Below are positions 26,319-35,500 of a stretch of 64,000 nt of DNA, one piece after another. Each line of letters begins with the position of its first letter. The stretch's first letter is position 1. Origin of the DNA: a virus. The notes under the pieces were generated by a model, which worked only from the letters and a program-made list of their open reading frames with translations, did no database searches and was not told the origin of the DNA. The DNA lies in IMG/VR virus record IMGVR_UViG_3300020165_000019, positions 1 through 64,000 of that record. One strand, 5' to 3'. The translations under genes and the position numbers were made by a program.

Positions 26319-27197
26319 ATGAGTAGAAATGAAGGAAGAGTAAACCCATCTGAGGACGAGGCTCTTGAACAAGAAGAGCCGACTCCTATGAGTTATCCAA
26401 CTCGCCCACCCTCGTCAGACGATTCTGGTTTTAATTGGACCAATCCGACATATTTTGTTGATTTACCGAGCAAGGGTAAGTTCTATCCTCCGTCACATCC
26501 TCTTCACGGCAAAGAGCACGTTGAAATTAAGTATATGACCGCCAAAGAGGAGGATTATCTTACATCTCAGCCACTGCTTCGTAAAGGAATTGCGATAGAT
26601 AGAGTCCTTGAGAGTGTCTTGGTTGATAAATCAATTGATTTAGACGGTCTGCTTCTTGGCGACAAGAACGCCATCATGGTTGGAGCTAGAATTACAGGCT
26701 ATGGCGAAGAGTACTCTGTAAATGTTACCTGTCCTAAGTGCAAAGCTGACACAAATTACGAATTTAATTTAGAACAGATCGAAAACTGGGATTTTGAATC
26801 AAAGCTAGAGGAACTAGCTTGTGAGTTCACACCCAAGAACACTGTTCTGGTGCAGCTTCCCCTATCCAAGGTTGATGTTGAGATTAAGCTTCTTAATGGA
26901 CATGATGATAAGAAATTAACGGATCAGGCAACCAAAAAAAGTAAAAAGAACTTAGACTCTAGCACCCTTACAGACCAACTGAGAGCTTTCATTGTTTCCG
27001 TTAATGGTATTGACTCGCCTTTTGCAATTGCAAACTTTGTGACTGGGATGCCTGCGAGAGATTCAAAGTTTCTAAGAAACTTGTATGTTGACATCGCCCC
27101 CAACATTGACTTAACCCAAGAATTTGAGTGTTCCAGATGCGGACACACAGCGGACATGGAGGTTCCGCTCGGCGTCAACTTTTTTTGGCCTGAGTGA
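26319..27197 (+). CDS. Baseplate/tail assembly protein (gp26-like, zinc-binding)
   Basis: 292 aa. The stretch FVDLPSKGKFYP, IKYMTAKEEDYLTSQPLLRKG and ILL-type helices match the T4 gp26 baseplate family. Two zinc-type pairs are present, CPKC near residue 143 and CSRC near 272. It follows the sheath-tube pair. The last sense codons cross a run of seven T at 27180-27186, beyond which a second frame continues (27187-27366), so some product may be a longer frameshifted form. Confidence 0.75.
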   Translation: MSRNEGRVNPSEDEALEQEEPTPMSYPTRPPSSDDSGFNWTNPTYFVDLPSKGKFYPPSHPLHGKEHVEIKYMTAKEEDYLTSQPLLRKGIAIDRVLESVLVDKSIDLDGLLLGDKNAIMVGARITGYGEEYSVNVTCPKCKADTNYEFNLEQIENWDFESKLEELACEFTPKNTVLVQLPLSKVDVEIKLLNGHDDKKLTDQATKKSKKNLDSSTLTDQLRAFIVSVNGIDSPFAIANFVTGMPARDSKFLRNLYVDIAPNIDLTQEFECSRCGHTADMEVPLGVNFFWPE

Positions 27198-27366
27198 AGA
27201 TAATAAAGAATACATCTACGAAGAAATATTTCAATTAGTATACTATGGTGGATGGTCTTTTAGAGAATGTTACAATCTGCCCGTGCTAATAAGGCGATGG
27301 TTCATAAACAGGTTTTCGGCAGAAAAACAAAAAGAAGCTGAAATCCGAAGCAGGGGATCATCATAA
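27124..27366 (+). CDS. Probable frameshift-made extension of the gp26-like protein (gp51/T-type)
   Basis: The open frame spans 27124-27366 in the +1 frame relative to the gp26-like gene. Its conserved part begins after the T7 tract at 27187 (GLSEDNKEYIYEEIFQLVYY, then GWSFRECYNLPVLIRRW). No ATG or GTG starts it; the only start-like codon is a TTG at 27124 without a ribosome site, deep inside the upstream gene. A -2 or +1 slip at the T tract would fuse about 60 residues to the gp26-like protein, like G-GT tail chaperones. The alternative is a TTG-started 80-aa protein. Confidence 0.6.
   Translation: MSVPDADTQRTWRFRSASTFFGLSEDNKEYIYEEIFQLVYYGGWSFRECYNLPVLIRRWFINRFSAEKQKEAEIRSRGSS
27180..27186 (+). 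other. Candidate slippery heptamer (TTTTTTT)
   Basis: Seven T residues read as AAC TTT TTT TGG in the gp26-like frame, ten bases before its TGA stop. Repairing after TTT in the frame +1 (or -2) gives GGC CTG AGT and continues open for 60 codons. This is the only place where the two conserved frames meet. Confidence 0.55.
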
Positions 27367-27380
27367 AAGTTCTTAACAGA

Positions 27381-27387
27381 CTATTTA
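27381..27387 (+). promoter_or_regulatory. Candidate late promoter
   Basis: GACTATTTACTT lies 22 nt upstream of the GTG start at 27409, the shortest spacing of the set. Confidence 0.4.
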
Positions 27388-27408
27388 CTTAAGCTGTGAG
27401 GATACCCT

Positions 27409-27741
27409 GTGAAAGATAAAATAGATTTTGAAAACGAGGTTCTTGACTTAGATGAGATCAAGAATACTTTGAACGAAAATATTCTCCACGTCTTTGCTGC
27501 GTGGATTGAGTATTTGTTATCTAAAATGTTCAAAGGAAGAAGAGTGCCAGTTCGTGTTCGGGGCAACCGAATTGAAGTGGAGCGGTTCACCGATGCCCTG
27601 GTGAATGAAAAAAGATATATGGACTACATCAAGAAATATGGACTTGATGACCCCATGACCTACAAGCAAAAATCAAAACTTGACGTTGCGATTAAAAAGT
27701 TTGAACGTGAGGCAAGAATAAATTGGCCAATCAGAAACTAA
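27409..27741 (+). CDS. Unknown small protein of the tail operon
   Basis: 110 aa from a GTG start with GAGGAT upstream. Acidic N-terminus, then an amphipathic helix (ENILHVFAAWIEYLLSKMF), a basic strand pair VPVRVRGNRIEVERFTDAL and a charged helical tail. The domain looks compact and conserved but no family is recognised. It lies between the frameshift pair and the tape measure, a place often used for tail assembly proteins. Confidence 0.6.
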   Translation: MKDKIDFENEVLDLDEIKNTLNENILHVFAAWIEYLLSKMFKGRRVPVRVRGNRIEVERFTDALVNEKRYMDYIKKYGLDDPMTYKQKSKLDVAIKKFEREARINWPIRN

Positions 27742-27763
27742 TCACACCGTGGAGATTTAGCTG

Positions 27764-30235
27764 ATGATAAAGCCGAAGAGCGCCGGAAGAGCCGGAAGGG
27801 CTGTTACGGATCTTGCTAGAAAAGTTACCGGCGGTCGTGGCGGAGCCGGGCGAGCAATTAGAAATGAGATGATAGCAGAGGGCGGAATGGAAGCCCTTGA
27901 AGAATTTATGGAGGCGTCCAAGAACACGGCGCAGCGGGTAGCTGAAACTCTGAACCCGATGAAGGGTGTCATACAGGGAATTCAGTCAGCTTTTGGTGTT
28001 TCAATACCAAAAAACTTTGCTGATCTAACGGCAGAAATTATAAAACTCAATGTTCAGTTAGACGATCTTCAGGTTGATGTTGGTCGTTCCACTGGATTAT
28101 TTACACAGCTAGGATCTCAGATAGAGGTCTTAACAAAACAAAATCGACAACTAGGTGTTACTTTCGATCGAACCGCCAAAGCAATGATGTCTTTGGACTC
28201 AGGCTTTAGTAGTCTTTATAGACAAACCACTGTACAACAGCAAGCTACTCTTAGGTTGACTTTTGCCCTAGAAAATCTCGGCGTCGCTGCTGATGATACC
28301 GGACGAGGACTTGAAGTATTTACCCGTGGCATGGCTTCCTCTGATAAAGCCGCCCAGCAAAGCGTTAAAAATCTTATTAATCTTGCTAGGGAGATAAGGT
28401 TCAAGGGTGGACCAGCCCAAATGATGAGAGATATTGCTGAAATAGGTCCAATGATAGTCAAATTTGGTTCAAGCTCAGAGCAGGTTATGGGTGACCTGGC
28501 CAAACACGCTCGTGCAACCGGTTTAGAGATGAGGCAAATTTTTGATGTGTCTGATCAATTTGATACATTTGAGGGAGCCCTAGATAAAGCAGGGCAGCTT
28601 AATGCACAATTTGGATTAGGGCTTGATTCGATTGCACTAATGCAAGCAGATGATGCAGAAAGAAGAGATATAATTGTTGGTAGATTTAGTGAATTGTATG
28701 GTAACTTTGAATCCCTAGACAAGCGGCAGAAACAAATTATGGGCGAGACATTAGGCTTTGGCTCGGACATATTAGCTACTAGAAAATATTTTGAAGAGAT
28801 GCCTATGTTTAAGGACTCTGTTACCTCAATTGAACAGGCAGCCGTCGAACAAACAAAATTGAGCGAAAGAGGACAGGCAGCTATGGAAGGCGTTATCCGT
28901 GACGCTGGCGACACCATGCTTCCGGGTCTTGGCGCTAGTGTAAATCAAGTTGTTGGATCCACGTTGGACTCTTTTAAGAACTTGTCAAATTCTACTGATC
29001 TTATCTCTATGGAAATGAAGAGACAATTTGGACTTCAAATGATGGGACCAGGCTTAGCTAAGGAAACAGCCGATGCACTATCTGGCGCAGCGCAGATAAT
29101 AACAACAATGCAAACAGGACCAGTAGCTACACCCGGCTTGGTGCCCTTAGCTGGTGCTGCTGGGGCGATGCCCCTTACAAATAGGGGTATTGACCTTGCG
29201 AACGCAACTCAGAATCCTTATATGACTCCGCAAGGTATGCGTGATGCAGCAAGAAGAGGAAGAAACCCTGGACAACAACCCGCCGGTACGCCCACAGGTC
29301 AGCCTACCACCCCAGGTGGTTCGCCCTTCATCGACCTCGCCGCAGCGTCTACCGATGTAGCGGGTGCCGTCATCAGACCGGGCATGACCGCTGCTGAATT
29401 TACTAAAGCTATGGATCCTGATAATGTTAGGGCAGCCAGAGAAGCATTTAAATTACAAAGATTACAGAAAATGGGTATGGATCTCGCCGCTGAAGACCCC
29501 GATGCATTTTTCAAACTTGCGAAGGCTCAGGCTCCCGGCGGCTCTCTGGAAACTTATAAGCGAGCTAGGGCCACTAATATTGCAAAGGGTGGACAAATTA
29601 CCGTTGGTAACGTGGGTCGTAAATTAGCCAAAGAGGGGCTTAAACGTGGTGCTAAAAAAGCAATTCCAGTTATTGGTGATGTTGCTTTTGGTTATATGGA
29701 GGCTGAAGAAAATATTGCACAAGGCATGAGCAAAGGAAAATCATACGCTCGTGAGGGTATTGGCGCAACTGCTGCCATTGGTGGTGGATTATTAGGTGCA
29801 GCTAAGGGCGCTGCATTTGGTGCTGCGGTTGGTGGACCTCTTGCACCAGTCACTGCTATACTTGGCGGTATCATAGGTGCCGTTGGGGTCAGCTTGGCGG
29901 CAGAGGCTACCGCTGAGGCTGGCTTTGATGCGATTGCCGGCAACGAGGTAAAAGACAGACGAAAAAAAGAAGAAGCAAGAGCAGCCTTACAAGTTCAAAA
30001 ACAAGCACCCCAAAAAATGGCGAACAGTTACATGCAAGCGATGTATGGGCAACAACAAAGACAACCAACAGAAATGGGTGCTACTATACCGCTCCAAAAT
30101 GTTATTAACATTAATGGTGCTGAAGTATACAACGATACAACAGATTTGAAATCACAACTTAATGTGACCACTGGTCGTCAACCTCCTCGTCCGCAGCGCA
30201 TGAACCTGCCGGCTGTCACCACGAATAGTAGGTAA
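27764..30235 (+). CDS. Tail tape measure protein
   Basis: 823 aa. Long helical heptad-rich regions (about 60-400), a Gly/Pro/Thr-rich linker (about 490-530), and a strongly hydrophobic Ala/Gly stretch near 660-720 that could cross a membrane during DNA ejection. The C-terminus is polar and Gln-rich. Size and location after tube and assembly genes fit a tape measure (gp29 role in T4), which sets tail length inside the tube. By the usual ~1.5 angstrom per residue rule the helical length would give a tail on the order of 100 nm (rough inference). Confidence 0.82.
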   Translation: MIKPKSAGRAGRAVTDLARKVTGGRGGAGRAIRNEMIAEGGMEALEEFMEASKNTAQRVAETLNPMKGVIQGIQSAFGVSIPKNFADLTAEIIKLNVQLDDLQVDVGRSTGLFTQLGSQIEVLTKQNRQLGVTFDRTAKAMMSLDSGFSSLYRQTTVQQQATLRLTFALENLGVAADDTGRGLEVFTRGMASSDKAAQQSVKNLINLAREIRFKGGPAQMMRDIAEIGPMIVKFGSSSEQVMGDLAKHARATGLEMRQIFDVSDQFDTFEGALDKAGQLNAQFGLGLDSIALMQADDAERRDIIVGRFSELYGNFESLDKRQKQIMGETLGFGSDILATRKYFEEMPMFKDSVTSIEQAAVEQTKLSERGQAAMEGVIRDAGDTMLPGLGASVNQVVGSTLDSFKNLSNSTDLISMEMKRQFGLQMMGPGLAKETADALSGAAQIITTMQTGPVATPGLVPLAGAAGAMPLTNRGIDLANATQNPYMTPQGMRDAARRGRNPGQQPAGTPTGQPTTPGGSPFIDLAAASTDVAGAVIRPGMTAAEFTKAMDPDNVRAAREAFKLQRLQKMGMDLAAEDPDAFFKLAKAQAPGGSLETYKRARATNIAKGGQITVGNVGRKLAKEGLKRGAKKAIPVIGDVAFGYMEAEENIAQGMSKGKSYAREGIGATAAIGGGLLGAAKGAAFGAAVGGPLAPVTAILGGIIGAVGVSLAAEATAEAGFDAIAGNEVKDRRKKEEARAALQVQKQAPQKMANSYMQAMYGQQQRQPTEMGATIPLQNVININGAEVYNDTTDLKSQLNVTTGRQPPRPQRMNLPAVTTNSR

Positions 30236-30238
30236 AAA

Positions 30239-31285
30239 ATGAAAATTAACAACAAAGAATTTTTTATGAGTTCCTTACCGGGTGAGTCTAGCCTTTTCAA
30301 TAACGGGCAAAGACTAGAAATAACACATTTGGCAACTGACTATTCAGTGGCCTTCTCGGCTTTCTTAGATGATTTTAGTGATGCATATACCTCTGAGTGG
30401 TCAGAAGAAGAATCATACGGACGCATGGATCCGATAGGAAACTTCATGATGACTCGCCGAAACATTTCAGTTTCTTGGAGAATTCCAGCAGCTAGTTTTC
30501 AACAAGCTAAAGATAATTTAGATAAAATGAACAAAGTTGTATCATTCTTGTATCCTCTTTATGGGAAAGCGGGTGCCACGCAGTCTAACTTCATAAAGAT
30601 GGGCCCTTACTGGAAAGTCAAGTTTGGTAACTTAATTTGTAATTCACTTGACGGGGGACCACTCTTAGGTTGGGTTAACGGGATCACCGTTGACCCCTTG
30701 TTTGAAGAGGGGACATTCATGCTAGACGGAGATAAGTTGCCCGGTGTAGAAACACCCGGCGCTGGCGATGGCACGAGGCACAACCCAAATGGAGCCGGTG
30801 TAAACTACTATCCTAAAACCTATAAGCTTAATTTTGAAATGACTGTTCTGCACGAGCACTCCGTTGGGTGGAAAAAGAATGCGGAGGGGGACTTTATATT
30901 TAGAGGAAAAATGGGTAAGTCCACCGAGGGTAAGAATTTCCCTTATAGGTCAGCCGCTGGAATAAATCAAGAAGATACCTTAAAGGTTCCCCGACGAACC
31001 CAGGATTCAATAGACGAGACAAGCTTAACAAGGGCACAGGTCATGCAAAGCCCCCAAGGAAGCCCCGGCAATAACCCCAATGACCCAGGCAAGATTCTCT
31101 TTGATGCACACGGGGAGAGGGCACTTTGGTGGGAGAGAAAATATAATACGGAACTTGTTGACGGTAAAATTACATCAACAATGGTTGCCGCTGGTCCAAA
31201 CGTTGAGTATTATGAAAAAGAAAACCCTGTAGGGCTAGCGTTTGCCAGAGATGTGATGAACGATACAACCGGTAGAGGAAAATAA
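30239..31285 (+). CDS. Tail/baseplate protein, paralogue A
   Basis: 348 aa. Shares most of its first 200 residues with the next gene: LPGESSLFNNGQRLEITHL, YSVAFSAFLDDFSDAY, GRMDPIG, RNISVSWRIPA, DNLDKMNKVVSFLYPLYG, VKFGNLICN and LGWVNGITVDP. The C-terminus is Asn/Pro-rich and differs. A tandem paralogous pair at this position recalls gp48/gp54, the tube-initiating pair of T4, but sequence identity with them is not apparent. Role therefore uncertain; virion protein very likely. Confidence 0.65.
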   Translation: MKINNKEFFMSSLPGESSLFNNGQRLEITHLATDYSVAFSAFLDDFSDAYTSEWSEEESYGRMDPIGNFMMTRRNISVSWRIPAASFQQAKDNLDKMNKVVSFLYPLYGKAGATQSNFIKMGPYWKVKFGNLICNSLDGGPLLGWVNGITVDPLFEEGTFMLDGDKLPGVETPGAGDGTRHNPNGAGVNYYPKTYKLNFEMTVLHEHSVGWKKNAEGDFIFRGKMGKSTEGKNFPYRSAAGINQEDTLKVPRRTQDSIDETSLTRAQVMQSPQGSPGNNPNDPGKILFDAHGERALWWERKYNTELVDGKITSTMVAAGPNVEYYEKENPVGLAFARDVMNDTTGRGK

Positions 31286-31290
31286 TAATC

Positions 31291-32202
31291 ATGAAAAATT
31301 ATTTTATGAAAACTGGGATGCCGGGTGAACAAAATCTCTTTAACGAAGGTTATCGCCTAGAGATAACTCACTTACCGACAGGATACTCGGTGGCCTTCTC
31401 TGCCTTTATAGACCAGATGAGTGACTCTTACAATGCAAATTGGGCTTCGGAGCAAGTCTTTGGCAGAATGGATCCTATTGGTACCTACGAAAGAACAAAA
31501 AGGAACATCTCTGTCGTATGGAGAGTCCCTGCATCAGACGTTATCATGGCTAGAGACAACTTAGATAAAATGAACAGATTAGTATCTTTTTTGTATCCCA
31601 CATATGGGAATTCTATGGGCGCAACAATGATGACTCAATCGCCCATGTGGAGAGTTAAATTTGGAAATTTAATTTGTGATGCACGCACAGGGGACGGGCT
31701 TTTAGGCTGGGTTAGAGGCATAACTATAGACCCAGCTTTAGACGAGGGAATATTTACACTAGACTCGAAAGCTCAAGCAGCTAATTCTGCTTTCGGTGCG
31801 GGCGTTGATTATTTTCCCAAAACGGTTCGCTTGAATATTGAACTAGCGGTGGTGCATGAACATGACCTTGGCTGGGAAAACGTTGGTGGCACCGAGAGCG
31901 GCGAAGAAATATTTGTTTTTCGGGGATCGGGCAGAGAATCACAATCTGGACAGAAAGAGGGTATGGCTTTCCCGTATCCTTCCAGAAGACATGTCTCTGA
32001 CCCGATACATGAAGTTTCAAAAAATACAAAGCAGGGTTTAATAGACCTAAGGAAAGCTTTTAATTCCCTTCTTACAAGGCAGGATCCAATGGGGAATCTT
32101 GTTCAATTGGCTGTAGACGCCGTAAGCCCCACTGATGTCCCGGATCAAGATCGGACTGCTCAAAACGCCGTTCTAAGTGCGCAGACAGGAGGTAAGAAAT
32201 AA
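31291..32202 (+). CDS. Tail/baseplate protein, paralogue B
   Basis: 303 aa, sequential duplicate of the gene upstream (MPGEQNLFNEGYRLEITHL, GRMDPIG, RNISVVWRVPA, DNLDKMNRLVSFLYPTYG, VKFGNLICD, LGWVRGITIDP, and HEHDLGW in both). It lacks part of paralogue A's C-terminal region. The last base of its stop is the A of the next ATG. The pair probably forms adjacent rings of the same baseplate-tube junction. Confidence 0.65.
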   Translation: MKNYFMKTGMPGEQNLFNEGYRLEITHLPTGYSVAFSAFIDQMSDSYNANWASEQVFGRMDPIGTYERTKRNISVVWRVPASDVIMARDNLDKMNRLVSFLYPTYGNSMGATMMTQSPMWRVKFGNLICDARTGDGLLGWVRGITIDPALDEGIFTLDSKAQAANSAFGAGVDYFPKTVRLNIELAVVHEHDLGWENVGGTESGEEIFVFRGSGRESQSGQKEGMAFPYPSRRHVSDPIHEVSKNTKQGLIDLRKAFNSLLTRQDPMGNLVQLAVDAVSPTDVPDQDRTAQNAVLSAQTGGKK

Positions 32203-32543
32203 TGGGATCAAGATACAGAGGTCGAGGACTCATCTTTAACGATAATGAAGAATACAGGAAAAAGTTCTTCATTGATCGTAATGTCAATCAAGTTGTACAA
32301 TATGACACAGCAGAATTTTTCTATCCTGATGCAGATGAGGTTGGTAGTTTACAGAATATTAAAGTTCGCTGGGGTGCGACCTCAAAATTATATAACTTAG
32401 CAGCACAACATTATGGAGATCCAACCTATTGGTGGGTTATTGCGTGGTATAATAAGAAGCCCACAGAGGCAGATTTTAATGTAGGGGATATTATATACGT
32501 CCCGTTGCCACTTGAAGAAGCTTTGGAATATTTCGGAGTATAA
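32202..32543 (+). CDS. Baseplate wedge protein with LysM-like end (gp53-like)
   Basis: 113 aa. The C-terminal half reads VRWGATSKLYNLAAQHYGDPTYWWVIAWYN and then a VGDIIYVPLP strand, which is the LysM-like pattern found in T4 gp53 and in tail proteins such as gpX. The N-terminus is basic. gp53 is a small wedge protein joining baseplate sectors. The start codon overlaps the previous stop by one base. Confidence 0.7.
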   Translation: MGSRYRGRGLIFNDNEEYRKKFFIDRNVNQVVQYDTAEFFYPDADEVGSLQNIKVRWGATSKLYNLAAQHYGDPTYWWVIAWYNKKPTEADFNVGDIIYVPLPLEEALEYFGV

Positions 32544-32546
32544 CAT

Positions 32547-35500
32547 ATGGCTAAGTGGGTTTACGCATCATTTCCTTGGGTAGAAGCCGCTCCGGACGGT
32601 GGCTGGGGAGCCCTGACACAACGAGCCCAAGATGATAACAGGTCAACTGTTGGTGCTATTGGTAGTTACTATAGTACGGAAGATGCATGGCTAACTAACA
32701 TAGGCTTTAAAAAAGGTATTAGAGAAGACGCCAGTCAGTTAACTGGCGACATCAACGGCATGATAGCTGACATGGCCTTGACAACCCTGCCTGGCGAAGA
32801 TCCGAATGGAAAAACATATTATGTTCCGGCACTTATCAAAGAGGCGATTGAGGTCTCATACATTATCCGTGGCGCTCTTCAGGTTCTTCAAGAGTCAAAT
32901 CTTTTAGGTCCCTTGGAGGTTGTTGGCATATCGAGTATTAATTCAGTAAGAAAAATATACAAAGAAATGTTCGGCAGCCAACGTGGCATTGATATTCTCA
33001 TAGAAGAAATGGAGAACATGTCCATCACAAGTGGACAAGCAGCGGACGGCGACAAAGCAGCGGATGCAGATTTTTATGGTGTGGATAATAGACTGCCGCA
33101 AGGACGCAAGCTTGGCAACGGGATGCTTTTTTCGGAGGCTGTACTAAGACTAAAACAAACCTATCCGCTGTGTGTTGCTTATGACCCGTTTTATCAATAT
33201 TCTGACAACCCGCAAGATGATTTGGCTGTGCAGCCTTATGGTTTAAACTTGAGAGGCAACTATACTGGATACTTTGAAAATTTTCTTGGTGTTGATTCGA
33301 TATTTTCAAGACAAGAATTAACGAGGTTAGGCTACGGTAATACCACAGCCGAAATACGTCAGCAAGCTGTTATGGATCTCCTTGATTCTGGTGAAGCGTT
33401 TACTAGTGATAAGGGATACAGAGGAAGAGTTGATGTATCTAGTGTAACTTATCCTTTAACATCGCTGATTGGTGCCCTCCCGGCAGAGCCAGGACAAGCT
33501 CCAAGAGATCCGATAATAGGAGCTTTGCGATATCCACCAATGGCACCTGGCGGACGAGCACCTGAGCCCTCGGGGCAAATACTAGGCGGACTTAGTGCAA
33601 CTGAGAGAACTTATCAAATACGGTTCAAATATTTTAACACTACAGCTTACAACAACGTAAGAAAATTTATTCTGTCCGAGCACAGAAAGTTTCTGAAACA
33701 ACAATTAGAAGAAGCTAAAAAGAAAAAGGCTGCTGGTGACTTTCAACCCGAACCAGCTAGAGCCGCCTCTGGAGTCATGTCTGGAGCGAGGGCAACGGCA
33801 AAGACTGCACCTAAGCAGGGTGATCCTGCTAGAGATGCAGCGATTAGAATTTTAAATTCACAACTTATATTGATGCGTAACTTAAGAAGCTTAATGCCCG
33901 TCGCAACACTTACACACTATCATGCTTCCGGAAGACCAGATTCACCGATCGCTCGTAACCTTCGTTTTGATCATTTGATAAACGCCCTTTGTGAACCAGA
34001 ATCCGTGATACCGTTATTAAATAATCCGATGACAGGCTTAGACTCTTTTATAAATGCACCTAATTCTGCACTTTCAACTCTCGTTCCAAAGCTAACGTTT
34101 TTCATCGGAGACTCGAAGGGAAATAGAAGGAAGGTGGAGTTCCCGGATCACATTCATGATTACCAGATTAAAGCTTTGGCAAAGGGAAAGAGCAGTACTC
34201 AAATAAAAGATATATTAAGAAACAGGTCTAACCATGGCACCGATGCAGGTGTTAAAAGTTTCTCTTGGGATTTTGACCAAATCCATGAAGGCGACAATGC
34301 GGTAAAAGCCCGCTTGTCTTTGTTTTTCGGCTCAGCACTTGATATGATGAATGATGATTATAAGGCCTTCTTGTATACAACGGGCGACCCAAGCTCAGAT
34401 GCACCTAGAATCAAGGGTCGCAGGTTTGTAAAAGAGACCAAAGAGAAAAAAGTTGAAAGACTATCGATAGTTTTACAGAAGAGGCAAGAGAAGCTAACAG
34501 ATCCAAATCAGAACCCCCCGGTGGAGGATGGTAAGGACTCCATATCAAGAAACAACAGGGCTAGCAAGAGGACTGCTCCTGGCAAGCCATCTTTGGGTCT
34601 TTATGTTAGGGTCGGATGGGCTGTTCCACAAGGTAAAATGCCGGCTGATGCGCCAACCGATTTTATAAAAACTATAGAAAAAACTCAACGTGAAATAAAA
34701 TTAAATTTAACTGGACATAGTGTATCGTATAGTCCCAACGGACAACTAACTCTGGACCTTGAATATGCTGGGTCTATTGGTAATGCTCTTGATCACTTGT
34801 CAAGATCAGACGTTCTAAGAACCAGAAAAGGTCCAACGGATATAGATTTTGTTGAATATTCAATACCAAACATAGTAGTGCCAGTACCAGAAGATTCTAT
34901 AGACCCTGAAATTTCCAGACTTGACTCAGCAACTTATGCCAACTCGGCTTGGCCCCAAGGTTACATAAAAAGGAAAGCCATAAAAAATTATAGAGTTACA
35001 GAGCAAAATCCAAACCCGTCATATCGGCTTAAAGATGTTCAACCAACTGTTGCGCTCGCTAAGGCGGGAATTGAATATGAAATAAAAACCCTTGACACCT
35101 TGATTCAAACAATGCATGATAAAACTGCACTTTTACCAAAAAAGAAAAGAGCAAAGGTGGAGAAGGATGCAACTCTTGCTGCAATGCATGACGCCTTACA
35201 GCGCCACCGTCGAGTTGCTCAGATAGCTTTAGACAACATTCTAGAAAAAATTAGAGAGCCAAAATATGCCTCCATACTGGAGCGCCTGTTGGCTGATAAA
35301 AAAATATATTATGGTAGAATAATACCGAGGACAGATTCCTTACCCGTAAGTGCTTACGGTACCGTGAAGTCTGGCAATTATACTGACGCCACTGCTGGTA
35401 CAACCAGGCATAATTTTGATGTTGTCTTCACCAAAAAGCAGCCAAAAAGCAAAACAGAAACAAAGTCTGAGAGACTAAAAAGAGTCAAAGATGCTTTGAG

